Position numbers and translations under genes: made by a program. From DATKLL01 sp035542475 (GTDB lineage Bacteria; Desulfobacterota; Syntrophia; Syntrophales; UBA2185): a stretch of 64,000 nucleotides of DNA. Each line of letters begins with the position of its first letter. The stretch's first letter is position 1. Under the pieces are notes generated by a model. That model was not told the origin of the DNA. It did not search any database and saw only the letters and a program-made list of their open reading frames with translations. Location: positions 1-64,000 of the forward strand of contig DATKLL010000146.1 of the NCBI GenBank assembly GCA_035542475.1, given 5' to 3'. Below are positions 33,489 to 42,686 of this stretch, piece by piece.

Positions 33489-34953
33489 GCGTCTTCCCCT
33501 CCCTTGATAAAATTGAATCAGCAGCATTAATGCCGGATATTATCTCACCCTCAAAGCCAAGACCTGCCATAAGCATGCCTCCCGTCATATAAACATTATG
33601 TATGTGTGTCTTATTGGATATTCGTGACATGCCTAAAAAAGGACAGTACCGCATACAATATTTCTGATTAGTTACCTCCTGATTTTTTCTCGAAAATTCT
33701 ATGGATTTGTCGATATTAATGAAATCGAGATTTTCCTGAAGAAAAGGCAGAAATGTTCCGAGAGACTGCAATACTGTCTTAGATATGCCCCTTAGCTCTT
33801 CGTCATTCAATACTAACGGAGATTCTTTTAAATAAATGGTTGCAGTCAATGCCCTTTTCCCATGAGGGGCTCGCTTAGTATCGCCTGCAGCGCTTGTTTC
33901 AATAAAAACGAAATTATTATTCACAATTGTACTTTTATGGTTGATGAAAACAGCAACGTATGCTGCCATCTTTTCGGGGATGCAGTTTTCAGTAACGCCC
34001 ATATGTAAAGTAAATGGATAGTACATAGATTTAACAGACTTCAGCGTTCGTTCCAGACGCCGATACTTGCGGTCATTAAGGAGAAGCAATTTCAGTTTTT
34101 CCCATTTAGTGCTGACGATCAGGTATCTTCCTTCAATTTTTGATAATGTATCCTCAGTTAATTGGACATCGACATCTGTCTTCCTGCCGGCATTAATTCT
34201 GATAACAGAACAGTTTTTTATTATTTGACCTCCGGAATCATCAAACCTTGATTTGACGGACCTCAGAAGAAACTCATTGCCGCCCATAGAATAATATATC
34301 CCCCTTAAGGGGAGTGAGAGAGTATATGCCGATGGTACAGGTGTTGTGCCGATATTTGAATCTATATGAAAGTTCGAGAGAAGGGTGCTTTCTGCCTCAA
34401 TTACTCTTTTTAAAGAGGAATTAGTTTTGACTCTCTTAAATGCTTTTGAAAGAGACAGCCATTCCAGCATTAACGCCGGAACATTTCTTAAAAGCATTGC
34501 CATTTCTTTATATGATTTCGGAAATATGCGTGGGTTTTCAATGGTCTGTTGTCCGATGAACTCACTGATCTTTAAAATCGACATATATAATTTGCGAATG
34601 TTTCCGGCATGACCGACAAATTCTCTTTCCATCTCCCTGAACAGGTCCTCCTGGTTATAAAAAAAATCAAGACGGTGATCAGGCATGATTATTTGAAGAC
34701 CAGGATTCAACAAATGCAGACCGGTGCACTGCGTGATGGAGATTCCTAGATCCGCTGCCAGACGAGAGCATATCTGCGCCGGGCCGAATCCTGTTAATGG
34801 CGACGGATCTATATTGAAGGTGTAACCCGATTCTTCATATGTATATTGAGCATCACCTTCACATACGAGAACAGTTTTCAGCCCACGGTGGGAAAGTATC
34901 GTGGCTGCAATTAATGAGCTTAAATCATTACCGATTACAATAGTATCATACAT
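33469..34953 (-). CDS. Phytoene-desaturase-like FAD-dependent oxidoreductase
   Basis: 494 residues. The N-terminal Rossmann-type segment (MYDTIVIGNDLSSLIAATIL) and the C-terminal segment (VYMTGGMLMAGLGFEGEIISGINAAD) match the FAD-binding ends of the CrtI/NAD(P)-binding amino-oxidase group. The dinucleotide motif is divergent, GNDLSS in place of GxGxxG. No membrane segments. The substrate is unknown, and no carotenoid genes (crtB, crtE) are in the window, so a carotenoid role is not supported. It is followed by, and overlaps, an ATP-type phosphofructokinase gene. I can state only an oxidoreductase of this fold. Confidence 0.7.
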   Translation of the reverse strand: MYDTIVIGNDLSSLIAATILSHRGLKTVLVCEGDAQYTYEESGYTFNIDPSPLTGFGPAQICSRLAADLGISITQCTGLHLLNPGLQIIMPDHRLDFFYNQEDLFREMEREFVGHAGNIRKLYMSILKISEFIGQQTIENPRIFPKSYKEMAMLLRNVPALMLEWLSLSKAFKRVKTNSSLKRVIEAESTLLSNFHIDSNIGTTPVPSAYTLSLPLRGIYYSMGGNEFLLRSVKSRFDDSGGQIIKNCSVIRINAGRKTDVDVQLTEDTLSKIEGRYLIVSTKWEKLKLLLLNDRKYRRLERTLKSVKSMYYPFTLHMGVTENCIPEKMAAYVAVFINHKSTIVNNNFVFIETSAAGDTKRAPHGKRALTATIYLKESPLVLNDEELRGISKTVLQSLGTFLPFLQENLDFINIDKSIEFSRKNQEVTNQKYCMRYCPFLGMSRISNKTHIHNVYMTGGMLMAGLGFEGEIISGINAADSILSREGKTHGYRTN

Positions 34954-35178
34954 ATTTTAAAAACCCATGAATATTACAGGACTATGATTTACTTGAGAAT
35001 CCGCATACAATTTCAAAGATACCATCGATCGCGATTATGGACGCATCGAAAGCGCGCTGGGGAAATGATTGGGCAGCCGTTTTCTATTGCTGCCTTTCAT
35101 CCCGACCTTTGTTACAATTAATTCCTCTCTGCTTTCGGTGCAAGATTGAATGGCTTAAGTATAAATCAAATCTTAGAA

Positions 35179-36222
35179 TTAGATAAATGATATTGATGGT
35201 TGATCTATTTCTCTTTTTTCTATAAAACCGATGGCGTACGCTTTTTCTCCCAATATTTCAAGGCGCTCAATCACATCAGAGGCATCTTTTTCCGGTACGA
35301 CAATCATCATACCTATGCCCATATTAAAGACCCTGTACATTTCCGCATCATCGATGTTTCCTATCTTTTTAATGACGGTAAAAATAGGCGGTATATCCCA
35401 GCTGTCTTTTAATATAACCGCCCGGCATTGACCAGACAAAACGCGTGGAATGTTGTCAATAAATCCACCGCCCGTGATATGAATAATGCCTTTAATGCTG
35501 AAGTTTTTTATCAGATTCAAGATGGATTTTACGTAAATTTTTGTTGGACGGAGAAGCTCCATACCTAAAGTATGCTCAAGGCTATCTACCATTTTATGAA
35601 CACTGAGATGTTCCTTGTCGAAGAGTACTTTTCTGGCGAGCGACAAGCCGTTGCTGTGTATGCCGTTTGAGGCAATGCCGATGATCCTTTCACCAACACG
35701 GATTTCCGAGCCATCAATTATTTTGTCGGCTTCGACTACACCGACGCAGAAACCCGCTAGATCATATTCACCCTCTTTATAAAATGCCGGCATTTCAGCC
35801 GTTTCTCCACCGATGAGCGCACAACCGGCCTCACGGCACCCTTTAACGATACCTTCAATGATCTTAATGCTTTTTTCCAGATCCAGCTTGCCTGTAGCGA
35901 TGTAGTCGTGGAAAAAAAGTGGTTCTGCTCCCTGCACCACGACATCATTGACAGACATCGCAACGAGATCAATACCGATGGTATCATGCTTATCCGTCAA
36001 TTGAGCAATTTTTAGCTTCGTTCCAACACCATCCGTGGATGAAACCAATACAGGTTTGGTATATTTCCCGATATCGAGATGAAACAGACTCCCGAAACCG
36101 CCAATGGCACTCATAACCTCCTTGCGGTAAGTTGATTTTATAAGTGGTTTAATCCTATCGACAAAAAGGTTGGCTGTGTCTATATCAACACCTGCATCCT
36201 TATATGAAAATTTTTCCTGCAT
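35179..36222 (-). CDS. purM: Phosphoribosylformylglycinamidine cyclo-ligase (AIR synthetase)
   Basis: 347 residues. It has the PurM signatures YKDAGVDIDTANLFVDRIKP at the N-terminus, STDGVGTKLKIA, DLVAMSVNDVVVQGAEPLFF, LIGGETAEMPAFY, GIASNGIHSNGLSLAR and HITGGGFIDNIPRVL. It catalyses the ATP-dependent ring closure forming aminoimidazole ribonucleotide, step five of purine synthesis. Full length with all ATP-binding motifs. Alone here, without purN; guaB of the same pathway lies 14 kb away. Confidence 0.97.
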   Translation of the reverse strand: MQEKFSYKDAGVDIDTANLFVDRIKPLIKSTYRKEVMSAIGGFGSLFHLDIGKYTKPVLVSSTDGVGTKLKIAQLTDKHDTIGIDLVAMSVNDVVVQGAEPLFFHDYIATGKLDLEKSIKIIEGIVKGCREAGCALIGGETAEMPAFYKEGEYDLAGFCVGVVEADKIIDGSEIRVGERIIGIASNGIHSNGLSLARKVLFDKEHLSVHKMVDSLEHTLGMELLRPTKIYVKSILNLIKNFSIKGIIHITGGGFIDNIPRVLSGQCRAVILKDSWDIPPIFTVIKKIGNIDDAEMYRVFNMGIGMMIVVPEKDASDVIERLEILGEKAYAIGFIEKREIDQPSISFI

Positions 36223-36255
36223 ATTATTACCGATTGGCCCTTAAGATGGTGAACA

Positions 36256-36284
36256 GCTTTAGCCTAATTAATTCCAAATGTCAA
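36256..36284 (-). promoter_or_regulatory. Candidate promoter of purM
   Basis: On the minus strand: TTGACA (36279-36284), a 17-bp spacer and TAAAGC (36256-36261), 34 bp before the purM start. Perfect -35, poor -10. Confidence 0.45.
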
Positions 36285-36379
36285 TTCTTTACTTGCGAAA
36301 AAACTGAATATCTGTTAACAGCGTGCAATCCTTCTATTTGAAATTATTATATTAATATTGTGCTCAAAGGATTTGAGCC

Positions 36380-38857
36380 ATGGAAACACTTAAGGCAATT
36401 CTAAAAAAAATCGAAGCACCTTTAGTATTCTCAGCAAGAGATTCCTACAGTCATCTGCCTCTCGTTAAGAATATTGAGGCGACAATGACGACGTTTTTGA
36501 TACAAATTGAGGATGTAATATCAATAAAAGCAATACAGGCTAATTTAGCCGAAACCTATAAAAAAATAATTTCTGGGCTCGAAGAAGCATTCCGGGGCTT
36601 CGATAAACTGCCATTGGAAATCAAAAAAGAACGCATTGAAAAGGCGATTGTTCTTGTTAACGAATTGCAGCGAATTGCTGAAACAGATTTAACTGTGACT
36701 TCTAAGTTTCAAAATAAGAAGGCATTTCCTGAGATAGATAACGCAGCGCAGAGTCTGACAAAGATATCCGTCCCTGTACAGTTTATAAAAGGAGTGGGGC
36801 CAAAAATCTCAGTGATGCTGGAGAAGAAGGGTTTAAGAACTGTAGAAGATTTATTGTATTTCGTACCGAGGAAATATGAAGACAGACGGTACGTCAAGAC
36901 TATAAAATCATTGAAAGCAGGTGCCAAGGAAACAATCATTGGTGCCGTGAGCCGGGCTGAGATCAGGCCATATAGAAATAAAAGAGTCTATGAGGTAACC
37001 ATAGACGATGGAAGCGGGTTGATTACTGCCAAATGGTTTAAAGGCAGTTTTAAATATTTGAAGAATATTTTCAAAGAGGGCTTGCGGGTTATCATGACAG
37101 GAGAAGTGGTAAGTTATCTTTTCGGTAAGGATATGATTCACCCTGACTTCGAGATTTTGGACGATGACGAAAGTGGAGAAAATCTGCTCCACTTCAAGAG
37201 GATTGTACCCGTTTATTCAGAGACGGAAGGACTTCACCAGAAACAAATCAGGAGAATCATGTCCCACGTGATAGATAACTATTCGCAATATGTCTTGAGC
37301 CCCATACCTGAAGAAATATGTCAAAAACGTCATCTTGAAAATATTTATTCTGCAATCAGGAACGTGCACTTTCCTGGATTTGACGAGGATATCAGCATAT
37401 ACAATGAAATGCGATCAGGGGCACACCATAGACTTATTTATGATGAATTTTTCTTCCTGCAGTTGGGTCTTGCTATGAAAAAGAAAGGGAACATACTGGA
37501 TAAAGGAATAGCATTTAAAACCGGAAGTAAAATTCTTCAAAAATTTTATGATATTCTTCCATTTAGTTTAACGACTGCTCAAAAAAGGGTTATTGGAGAA
37601 ATCGAAGCAGATATGAGAAAGGCCTGCAGCATGAATCGGCTACTTCAAGGTGATGTGGGATGCGGTAAAACGGTAGTATCCATGGCAGCAATAATTACAG
37701 CATGTGAAAATAATTACCAGGCAGCCATGATGGCACCAACTGAGATTCTTGCCGAGCAGCACTATGACCGCATTAAAAATTGGGCGGACCAGCTTGGTTT
37801 AAAAGCTGTTCTTCTTACCGGCAGCCTGAGAGATAAAGAAAAAAAGAAAATAATCGAAAAGATAAAAAGAGGTGACGTTCAAATCATTATCGGTACACAC
37901 GCATTAATACAGGAGGATATAGATTTTGGCAAACTCGGTTTTGTTGTCGTCGATGAGCAGCACCGCTTTGGTGTTATCCAGAGGGCTGCGCTGCGACAAA
38001 AGGGGGTAAATCCCGACTTTTTGGTTATGACAGCTACCCCAATTCCAAGGACTCTTGCAATGACTGTGTACGGTGATTTAGATATTTCCGTGGTCGATGA
38101 ATTTCCTCCCGGAAGGAAAGAGATTAGGACAAAGGTATTTTATGAAGAGCAGCGCAATAGGGTTTATGAAATCATACGGATGGAGCTAAAGAAGGGCAAC
38201 CAGGTTTTTGTCGTTTATCCATTAGTTGAAGAATCAGAGAATCTGGACCTTAAAGATGCAACGCAGATGGCTGAACACTTACGGAAGGAAATATTCCCAG
38301 AATACAGGGTGGGACTTATTCATGGCCGGCTGAAAGGGAAAGAAAAAGATAAGATAATGGCAGGTTTCTTCAGTAAAGAGATCAACATTCTCGTTTCCAC
38401 AACCGTTATTGAAGTAGGAATTGATGTCCCACAGGCATCGCTGATTGTGATAGAGCATGCGGAAAGATTTGGCCTATCACAATTGCACCAGTTGAGGGGA
38501 AGGGTCGGTAGAAGTGATATTCCGTCGTATTGCGTTCTAATGTCGCATTACAAGGGTTCCGAGGATGCGTTTAAAAGACTGCGCATCATGGAACAGACAA
38601 ACGACGGTTTTAAGATTGCTGAAGAAGACTTGGCTATCAGGGGACCGGGTGAATTTATGGGCACAAGGCAATCGGGATTGCCGGATTTTCGCATTGCCCA
38701 TATCCTGAGAGACGTACACATTCTGAGTGAGGCAAAGACGGACGCCTTTGATCTTATCGAAGAAGATCCATTGCTGGAAAAGGAGCGACATGCACATTTG
38801 AAAGGAGTCCTCCTGCGCAGATGGGGCGGCAGGCTTGAACTCGCGAAAACAGGTTGA
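36380..38857 (+). CDS. recG: ATP-dependent DNA helicase RecG
   Basis: 825 residues, at the long end for RecG. An N-terminal extension of about 130 residues precedes the wedge/OB domain (VQFIKGVGPKISVMLEKKGLRTVEDLLYFVPRKYEDR). SF2 helicase motifs follow: Walker A LQGDVGCGKTVV, MMAPTEILAEQH, the DEQH box in VVDEQHRFGV, TATPIPRTLAMTVYGD and the C-terminal VSTTVIEVGIDVPQA and QLRGRVGRS. RecG remodels stalled forks and Holliday junctions. It is divergent from purM, and AAAGGA lies 12 nt before the ATG. Confidence 0.97.
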   Translation: METLKAILKKIEAPLVFSARDSYSHLPLVKNIEATMTTFLIQIEDVISIKAIQANLAETYKKIISGLEEAFRGFDKLPLEIKKERIEKAIVLVNELQRIAETDLTVTSKFQNKKAFPEIDNAAQSLTKISVPVQFIKGVGPKISVMLEKKGLRTVEDLLYFVPRKYEDRRYVKTIKSLKAGAKETIIGAVSRAEIRPYRNKRVYEVTIDDGSGLITAKWFKGSFKYLKNIFKEGLRVIMTGEVVSYLFGKDMIHPDFEILDDDESGENLLHFKRIVPVYSETEGLHQKQIRRIMSHVIDNYSQYVLSPIPEEICQKRHLENIYSAIRNVHFPGFDEDISIYNEMRSGAHHRLIYDEFFFLQLGLAMKKKGNILDKGIAFKTGSKILQKFYDILPFSLTTAQKRVIGEIEADMRKACSMNRLLQGDVGCGKTVVSMAAIITACENNYQAAMMAPTEILAEQHYDRIKNWADQLGLKAVLLTGSLRDKEKKKIIEKIKRGDVQIIIGTHALIQEDIDFGKLGFVVVDEQHRFGVIQRAALRQKGVNPDFLVMTATPIPRTLAMTVYGDLDISVVDEFPPGRKEIRTKVFYEEQRNRVYEIIRMELKKGNQVFVVYPLVEESENLDLKDATQMAEHLRKEIFPEYRVGLIHGRLKGKEKDKIMAGFFSKEINILVSTTVIEVGIDVPQASLIVIEHAERFGLSQLHQLRGRVGRSDIPSYCVLMSHYKGSEDAFKRLRIMEQTNDGFKIAEEDLAIRGPGEFMGTRQSGLPDFRIAHILRDVHILSEAKTDAFDLIEEDPLLEKERHAHLKGVLLRRWGGRLELAKTG

Positions 38858-38890
38858 TTTAGGAGGTTATTCGAAATAACTTAATTTGTT

Positions 38891-38918
38891 TTGACAAGTT
38901 TACTTTAACTGTTATAGA
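38891..38918 (+). promoter_or_regulatory. Sigma70 promoter of the hom operon
   Basis: TTGACA (38891-38896), a 16-bp spacer and TATAGA (38913-38918), between recG and hom. The predicted start near 38925 leaves about 80 nt of leader before the ATG at 39005 and argues against the in-frame TTG at 38930. Confidence 0.65.
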
Positions 38919-39004
38919 AGTGGCAACAATTGATAGCACAACATGTATTATTGAAACTGAAAATAAAGATGCCACAAAATAAAATTAAATACAGGTTTTA
39001 TTCC

Positions 39005-40315
39005 ATGAAAACGATAAAATTGGGATTAATCGGTTTCGGTACTATCGGGACAGGTCTAATCAAACTGCATCAGGAAGGAATAAATCTCATAGAGAAGCGG
39101 CTCGGTGCAAAGCTTGTCGTTAAAAAAATAGCTGATATTGATATCACTTCACCGAGACAAGTTACTGTAGAGAAAAATCTGTTAACATCTGACGCTAAGG
39201 TAATCCTTGATGATCCCGAAATATCAATCGTGATCGAACTTATCGGCGGGTATGAGCCTGCGCGCTCGCTTATACTTGAAGCCATACGTAAAAAGAAACA
39301 TGTCGTTACTGCTAACAAAGCCCTCTTGGCTACATATGGAAATGAGATATTTCAGGCCGCTGAGACAGAAGGGGTTGATATTGGCTTCGAAGCCAGTGTA
39401 GGCGGTACAATTCCCATCATCAAGACTCTGAAGGAGAGTCTGGCTGCAAACAGGATGAAATCAATTTTCGGTATCATGAACGGTACATCTAACTACATAT
39501 TGAGCAAAATGACCGACGAGGGAAAATCTTTTCCAGTTGTCCTGAAAGAAGCTCAAAAGCTCGGTTTTGCGGAAGCCGATCCGACCTTTGACATTGAAGG
39601 CATTGATACGGCCCATAAGCTGGCTATCGCACTATCATTGGCATACGGTAAAAGAGTCAGACTTGAAGATATCCACAGAGAGGGCATCTCGGGTATTACT
39701 AAACAGGATATTGATTTCGGCAAAGAACTGGGCTATCGGATCAAACTGCTTGCCATCGCTATTCAGAGAGAAAAATACATTGAGGCAAGAATTCATCCCA
39801 CCATGATCCCTCTTTTCCACCTTTTGGCTAATGTCAATGGGAATTTCAATGCATTTCATTTCGTCGGCGATGTATCGGGCACTGTTTTTCTGTACGGTCA
39901 GGGCGCGGGGATGATGCCGACGGCAAGTGCTGTAATGTCTGATGTGATCGACATTTCTAGAAATTTATTAAAAGGAATATCCGGCCGTGTGCCGGCCCGA
40001 TCGCTGAGAGAGGATATAATTAATGATATCGAACTAATGTCTTTTGAAGACATATGCACAAACTACTATTTTAGATTTTCTGCCTTAGACCGGCCAGGGG
40101 TCCTATCGAAAATTTCCGGAATCCTGGGTGAAAATAACATAAGTATTGCCGCAGTCATTCAAAAAGGAAGACAGCAAGCAGGACCGGTTCCCATCGTCAT
40201 GACGACACACAAATCCAAGGAAAAAGATGTCCAGAAAGCAATAAAAGAAATTGATCGGCTTGATATAATACACGGGAAAACGGTATTGATACGAATAGAG
40301 GACGAACGGCTGTAA
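39005..40315 (+). CDS. hom: Homoserine dehydrogenase with ACT domain
   Basis: 436 residues from the ATG at 39005, where the conserved KLGLIGFGTIGTGL NAD(P)-binding motif begins; an ATG at 38969 is a possible alternative. Later signatures are TANKALLATYG, EASVGGTIPIIKTLKE, GIMNGTSNYIL and FAEADPTFDIEGIDTAHKLAI, then a C-terminal ACT domain (about 355-430; FSALDRPGVLSKISGILGENNIS) for threonine feedback. It reduces aspartate semialdehyde to homoserine for threonine and methionine synthesis. The stop codon shares one base with the start of the next gene. Confidence 0.96.
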   Translation: MKTIKLGLIGFGTIGTGLIKLHQEGINLIEKRLGAKLVVKKIADIDITSPRQVTVEKNLLTSDAKVILDDPEISIVIELIGGYEPARSLILEAIRKKKHVVTANKALLATYGNEIFQAAETEGVDIGFEASVGGTIPIIKTLKESLAANRMKSIFGIMNGTSNYILSKMTDEGKSFPVVLKEAQKLGFAEADPTFDIEGIDTAHKLAIALSLAYGKRVRLEDIHREGISGITKQDIDFGKELGYRIKLLAIAIQREKYIEARIHPTMIPLFHLLANVNGNFNAFHFVGDVSGTVFLYGQGAGMMPTASAVMSDVIDISRNLLKGISGRVPARSLREDIINDIELMSFEDICTNYYFRFSALDRPGVLSKISGILGENNISIAAVIQKGRQQAGPVPIVMTTHKSKEKDVQKAIKEIDRLDIIHGKTVLIRIEDERL

Positions 40316-41547
40316 TGAAATACATTATACTTCTCGGCGATGGTATGGCGGATTATCCATTAGCTGAATTAAAGGGGAAGACCCCGTTGGAATACGCCCA
40401 TATCCCAAATATGGACATAATCGCATCCCAAGGAACATTGGGCATGATAGATACCATACCCGCTGGTTTTTCACCGGGGAGTGACGTGGCCATTATGACA
40501 GTACTTGGATATGACCCCCAAAAATATTACACTGGCCGGGGGCCATTGGAAGCAGCCAGCATGGGGTTGCAGCTTAGAAACAACGACGTGGCATTTCGCT
40601 GCAATCTGGTTACTCTTGCGGGAAATGAACAATATATAATGGAAGACTTTACGGCAGATCATATAACAACTCAAGAAGCAAGAACAATCATACACGACAT
40701 CAACAAGGAATTGGGGACAGACGATTTTCAATTCTATCCCGGTGTCGGCTACAGGCATCTTTTGGTATGGAAAGATGGGAAGTACCTTCTTGAGACGACA
40801 CCACCCCATGATATTACAGGAAAGGTGATCAGTGATTATCTGCCCCGCGGCGGTGATGGCGCGAATCAGTTAAAAAATCTCATGAAGCGTTCACAGGTTA
40901 TTCTAAAGGACCATCCTGTGAATCGGTTACGTCTTACAGAGGGCAAAAAGCCAGCGAGCTCTATTTGGTTGTGGGGGCAGGGAAGGGCCCCCAGGTTTGA
41001 AAAACTCACTGTCAAATATAATTTAAGGGGGGGGATGATATCTGCCGTTGATCTCTTGAACGGTATCGGTGTCTGTGCGGGTCTTAAAGTAATTAACGTT
41101 GAAGGCGCAACGGGGTATATAGATACAAATTATTCTGGAAAAGCAAGGCGGGCTTTAGATGCCTTGAGAGAAATGGATTTTGTATTTGTCCATGTTGAAG
41201 CCCCTGATGAAATGGGTCATGAAGGAAATATCGAAGGCAAAATTAGGGCCATCGAAGATTTTGACAAAAAAGTCGTCGGTACCATCCTGGAAGATATTAA
41301 CAAAATAGGTCCTTTCAGACTGCTCATATTGAGTGACCATCCAACACCTATAAGCCTTAGGACACATGCATCAGACCCGTCTCCATTTGCTGTACTGTCT
41401 TCCGATGAAAAAGAAAATTTAAAAAACGGTTCCGTCTTCAGTGAGTCTTCGGCAAAAAGCAATGGCATAATGGTTTCTCCCGGTCATCTTCTCATAGATG
41501 ATTTCATAAAAAATTGGAGGCGATTTGTTAAGGAAAAATCATGTTAA
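40315..41547 (+). CDS. ApgM-family phosphoglycerate mutase-like protein, probable homoserine kinase
   Basis: 410 residues. A member of the archaeal-type cofactor-independent phosphoglycerate mutase family (alkaline phosphatase superfamily). It has the metal motif LLGDGMADYP at the N-terminus, the nucleophile region SPGSDVAIMTVLGYDP, and C-terminal metal ligands in VEAPDEMGHEGN and LILSDHPTPISLRTHASDP. A subgroup encoded beside homoserine dehydrogenase or threonine synthase has been proposed to be a homoserine kinase replacing ThrB. This copy overlaps hom by one base, so that role is favoured here over glycolysis. No thrB or thrC is in the window. The call is from context, not active-site residues. 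Confidence 0.75.
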   Translation: MKYIILLGDGMADYPLAELKGKTPLEYAHIPNMDIIASQGTLGMIDTIPAGFSPGSDVAIMTVLGYDPQKYYTGRGPLEAASMGLQLRNNDVAFRCNLVTLAGNEQYIMEDFTADHITTQEARTIIHDINKELGTDDFQFYPGVGYRHLLVWKDGKYLLETTPPHDITGKVISDYLPRGGDGANQLKNLMKRSQVILKDHPVNRLRLTEGKKPASSIWLWGQGRAPRFEKLTVKYNLRGGMISAVDLLNGIGVCAGLKVINVEGATGYIDTNYSGKARRALDALREMDFVFVHVEAPDEMGHEGNIEGKIRAIEDFDKKVVGTILEDINKIGPFRLLILSDHPTPISLRTHASDPSPFAVLSSDEKENLKNGSVFSESSAKSNGIMVSPGHLLIDDFIKNWRRFVKEKSC

Positions 41548-41944
41548 AATACGTGTCATCTACGCGGATACCGATGCCATGGGTATTGTTTATCATACCA
41601 ATTACATCAAATGGTTTGAAATAGGACGAACAGAACTCCTCAGGGGTATTGGTGTAGTCTATTCGGAGATGGAATCAAAAGGTTATAACCTGCCATTGAC
41701 GGAGGCATATTGTCATTATTTGTTGCCGGCCAAGTATGACCAGATCATTGTCGTTGAAACGGAACTGGAATATTTGAAAAGGGCAAGCATGAAATTTAAT
41801 TACAACATATGGGATGAAGACAAAGAAAAAATTCTCGTTGAAGGATACACTATTCATGCATGTACAAATACCCTCGGGAAAATAGTGCGGGTACCGACTT
41901 TTGTCGTCGAAAAGATTGATCGTCAAATGCAATTAAAATTTTAA
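41525..41944 (+). CDS. YbgC/4-hydroxybenzoyl-CoA thioesterase family protein
   Basis: 139 residues from a TTG start with GGAGG 4 nt upstream, overlapping the previous gene by 23 bp. A hotdog-fold thioesterase with the active-site segment YADTDAMGIVYHTNYIKWFEIGRTELLR; the Asp at position 17 in DAMGIVYH is the catalytic acid of this family. It hydrolyses acyl-CoA or acyl-ACP thioesters in the cytosol. With iorAB two genes downstream an arylacyl-CoA is conceivable, but YbgC-type enzymes accept many substrates and the tie is weak. Confidence 0.85.
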   Translation: MLRKNHVKIRVIYADTDAMGIVYHTNYIKWFEIGRTELLRGIGVVYSEMESKGYNLPLTEAYCHYLLPAKYDQIIVVETELEYLKRASMKFNYNIWDEDKEKILVEGYTIHACTNTLGKIVRVPTFVVEKIDRQMQLKF

Positions 41945-41957
41945 ATAGGATAAAAAT

Positions 41958-42641
41958 ATGGCAAGAAAGGTTACCAAGAAGGAAATTGAAAAGCCGGATT
42001 CATTTCAATTAGCATTAAACCAAATAGCGATTTATATAAAAGAAAACAAATTTAAGATTTATCTTGCATCGGGTATAATAACTTTAATCGTCGCCATTTC
42101 ATTCGGTTGGTATTTTTACAGAATGAATTACGAGAATAATGCTCAGATGCTGTATGCAAAGGCTAATCTTGGTGGCATGAGGTTAACTATGCAAGGAGGT
42201 TATCCGGACCAAAATATCTCGAATATGTATACAGACGTTATAAAACAATATCCAGGATCCAAAGCTGCCATGATGGTTTATTATCAGATGGGAAATATGT
42301 ACTACAATCTCGGTGATATTGAATCTTCAATTAAGGCGTATACTGAATTTCTTAAAGAAGTATCAGATGGAAGTGATCTAAAGTCCCTCGCATATACCGG
42401 ATTGGGATACTGTTACGAATCGAAAAAAGACTTAAAGAATGCCCTGGATTCATTTGAAAAGGCTGCGAATTCAAAAGTCGACGGAAGCTTTGAAGGAATA
42501 ACATACAGAAATATAGCAAGGATTTATGAAGAGATGAATAACAAAGAAAAGTCATTAGAATATTATAAAAAAGCACTGGATAAAACTTCTGACCCTTCCA
42601 TGAAGAATATTTTAAAACGAAAAATATCTATCATTAGTTGA
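41958..42641 (+). CDS. TPR protein with one membrane segment (YfgM-like)
   Basis: 227 residues. A short basic cytoplasmic N-terminus, one membrane helix at about 36-57, then an extracytoplasmic part with several tetratricopeptide repeats (AAMMVYYQMGNMYYNLGDIESSIKAY, SLAYTGLGYCYESKKDLKNALDSF, ITYRNIARIYEEMNNKEKSLEYY). The layout resembles YfgM, which works with periplasmic chaperones and the Sec translocon, but the repeats alone do not fix a function. 13 bp after the thioesterase gene and 45 bp before iorA. Confidence 0.75.
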   Translation: MARKVTKKEIEKPDSFQLALNQIAIYIKENKFKIYLASGIITLIVAISFGWYFYRMNYENNAQMLYAKANLGGMRLTMQGGYPDQNISNMYTDVIKQYPGSKAAMMVYYQMGNMYYNLGDIESSIKAYTEFLKEVSDGSDLKSLAYTGLGYCYESKKDLKNALDSFEKAANSKVDGSFEGITYRNIARIYEEMNNKEKSLEYYKKALDKTSDPSMKNILKRKISIIS

Positions 42642-42686
42642 ATTAGTTGATATGGTTTGCAATTTTCAGGAGAACTAAAAGATCAC

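Noticed and set aside
33469..34953. Carotenoid biosynthesis gene (crtI)
   Set aside because: Divergent FAD motif and no crtB/crtE-like neighbours. Only the general oxidoreductase fold is supportable.
38930..39005. Longer homoserine dehydrogenase starting at TTG 38930
   Set aside because: The promoter predicts transcription starting near 38925, leaving no leader, and conserved sequence begins only at 39005.
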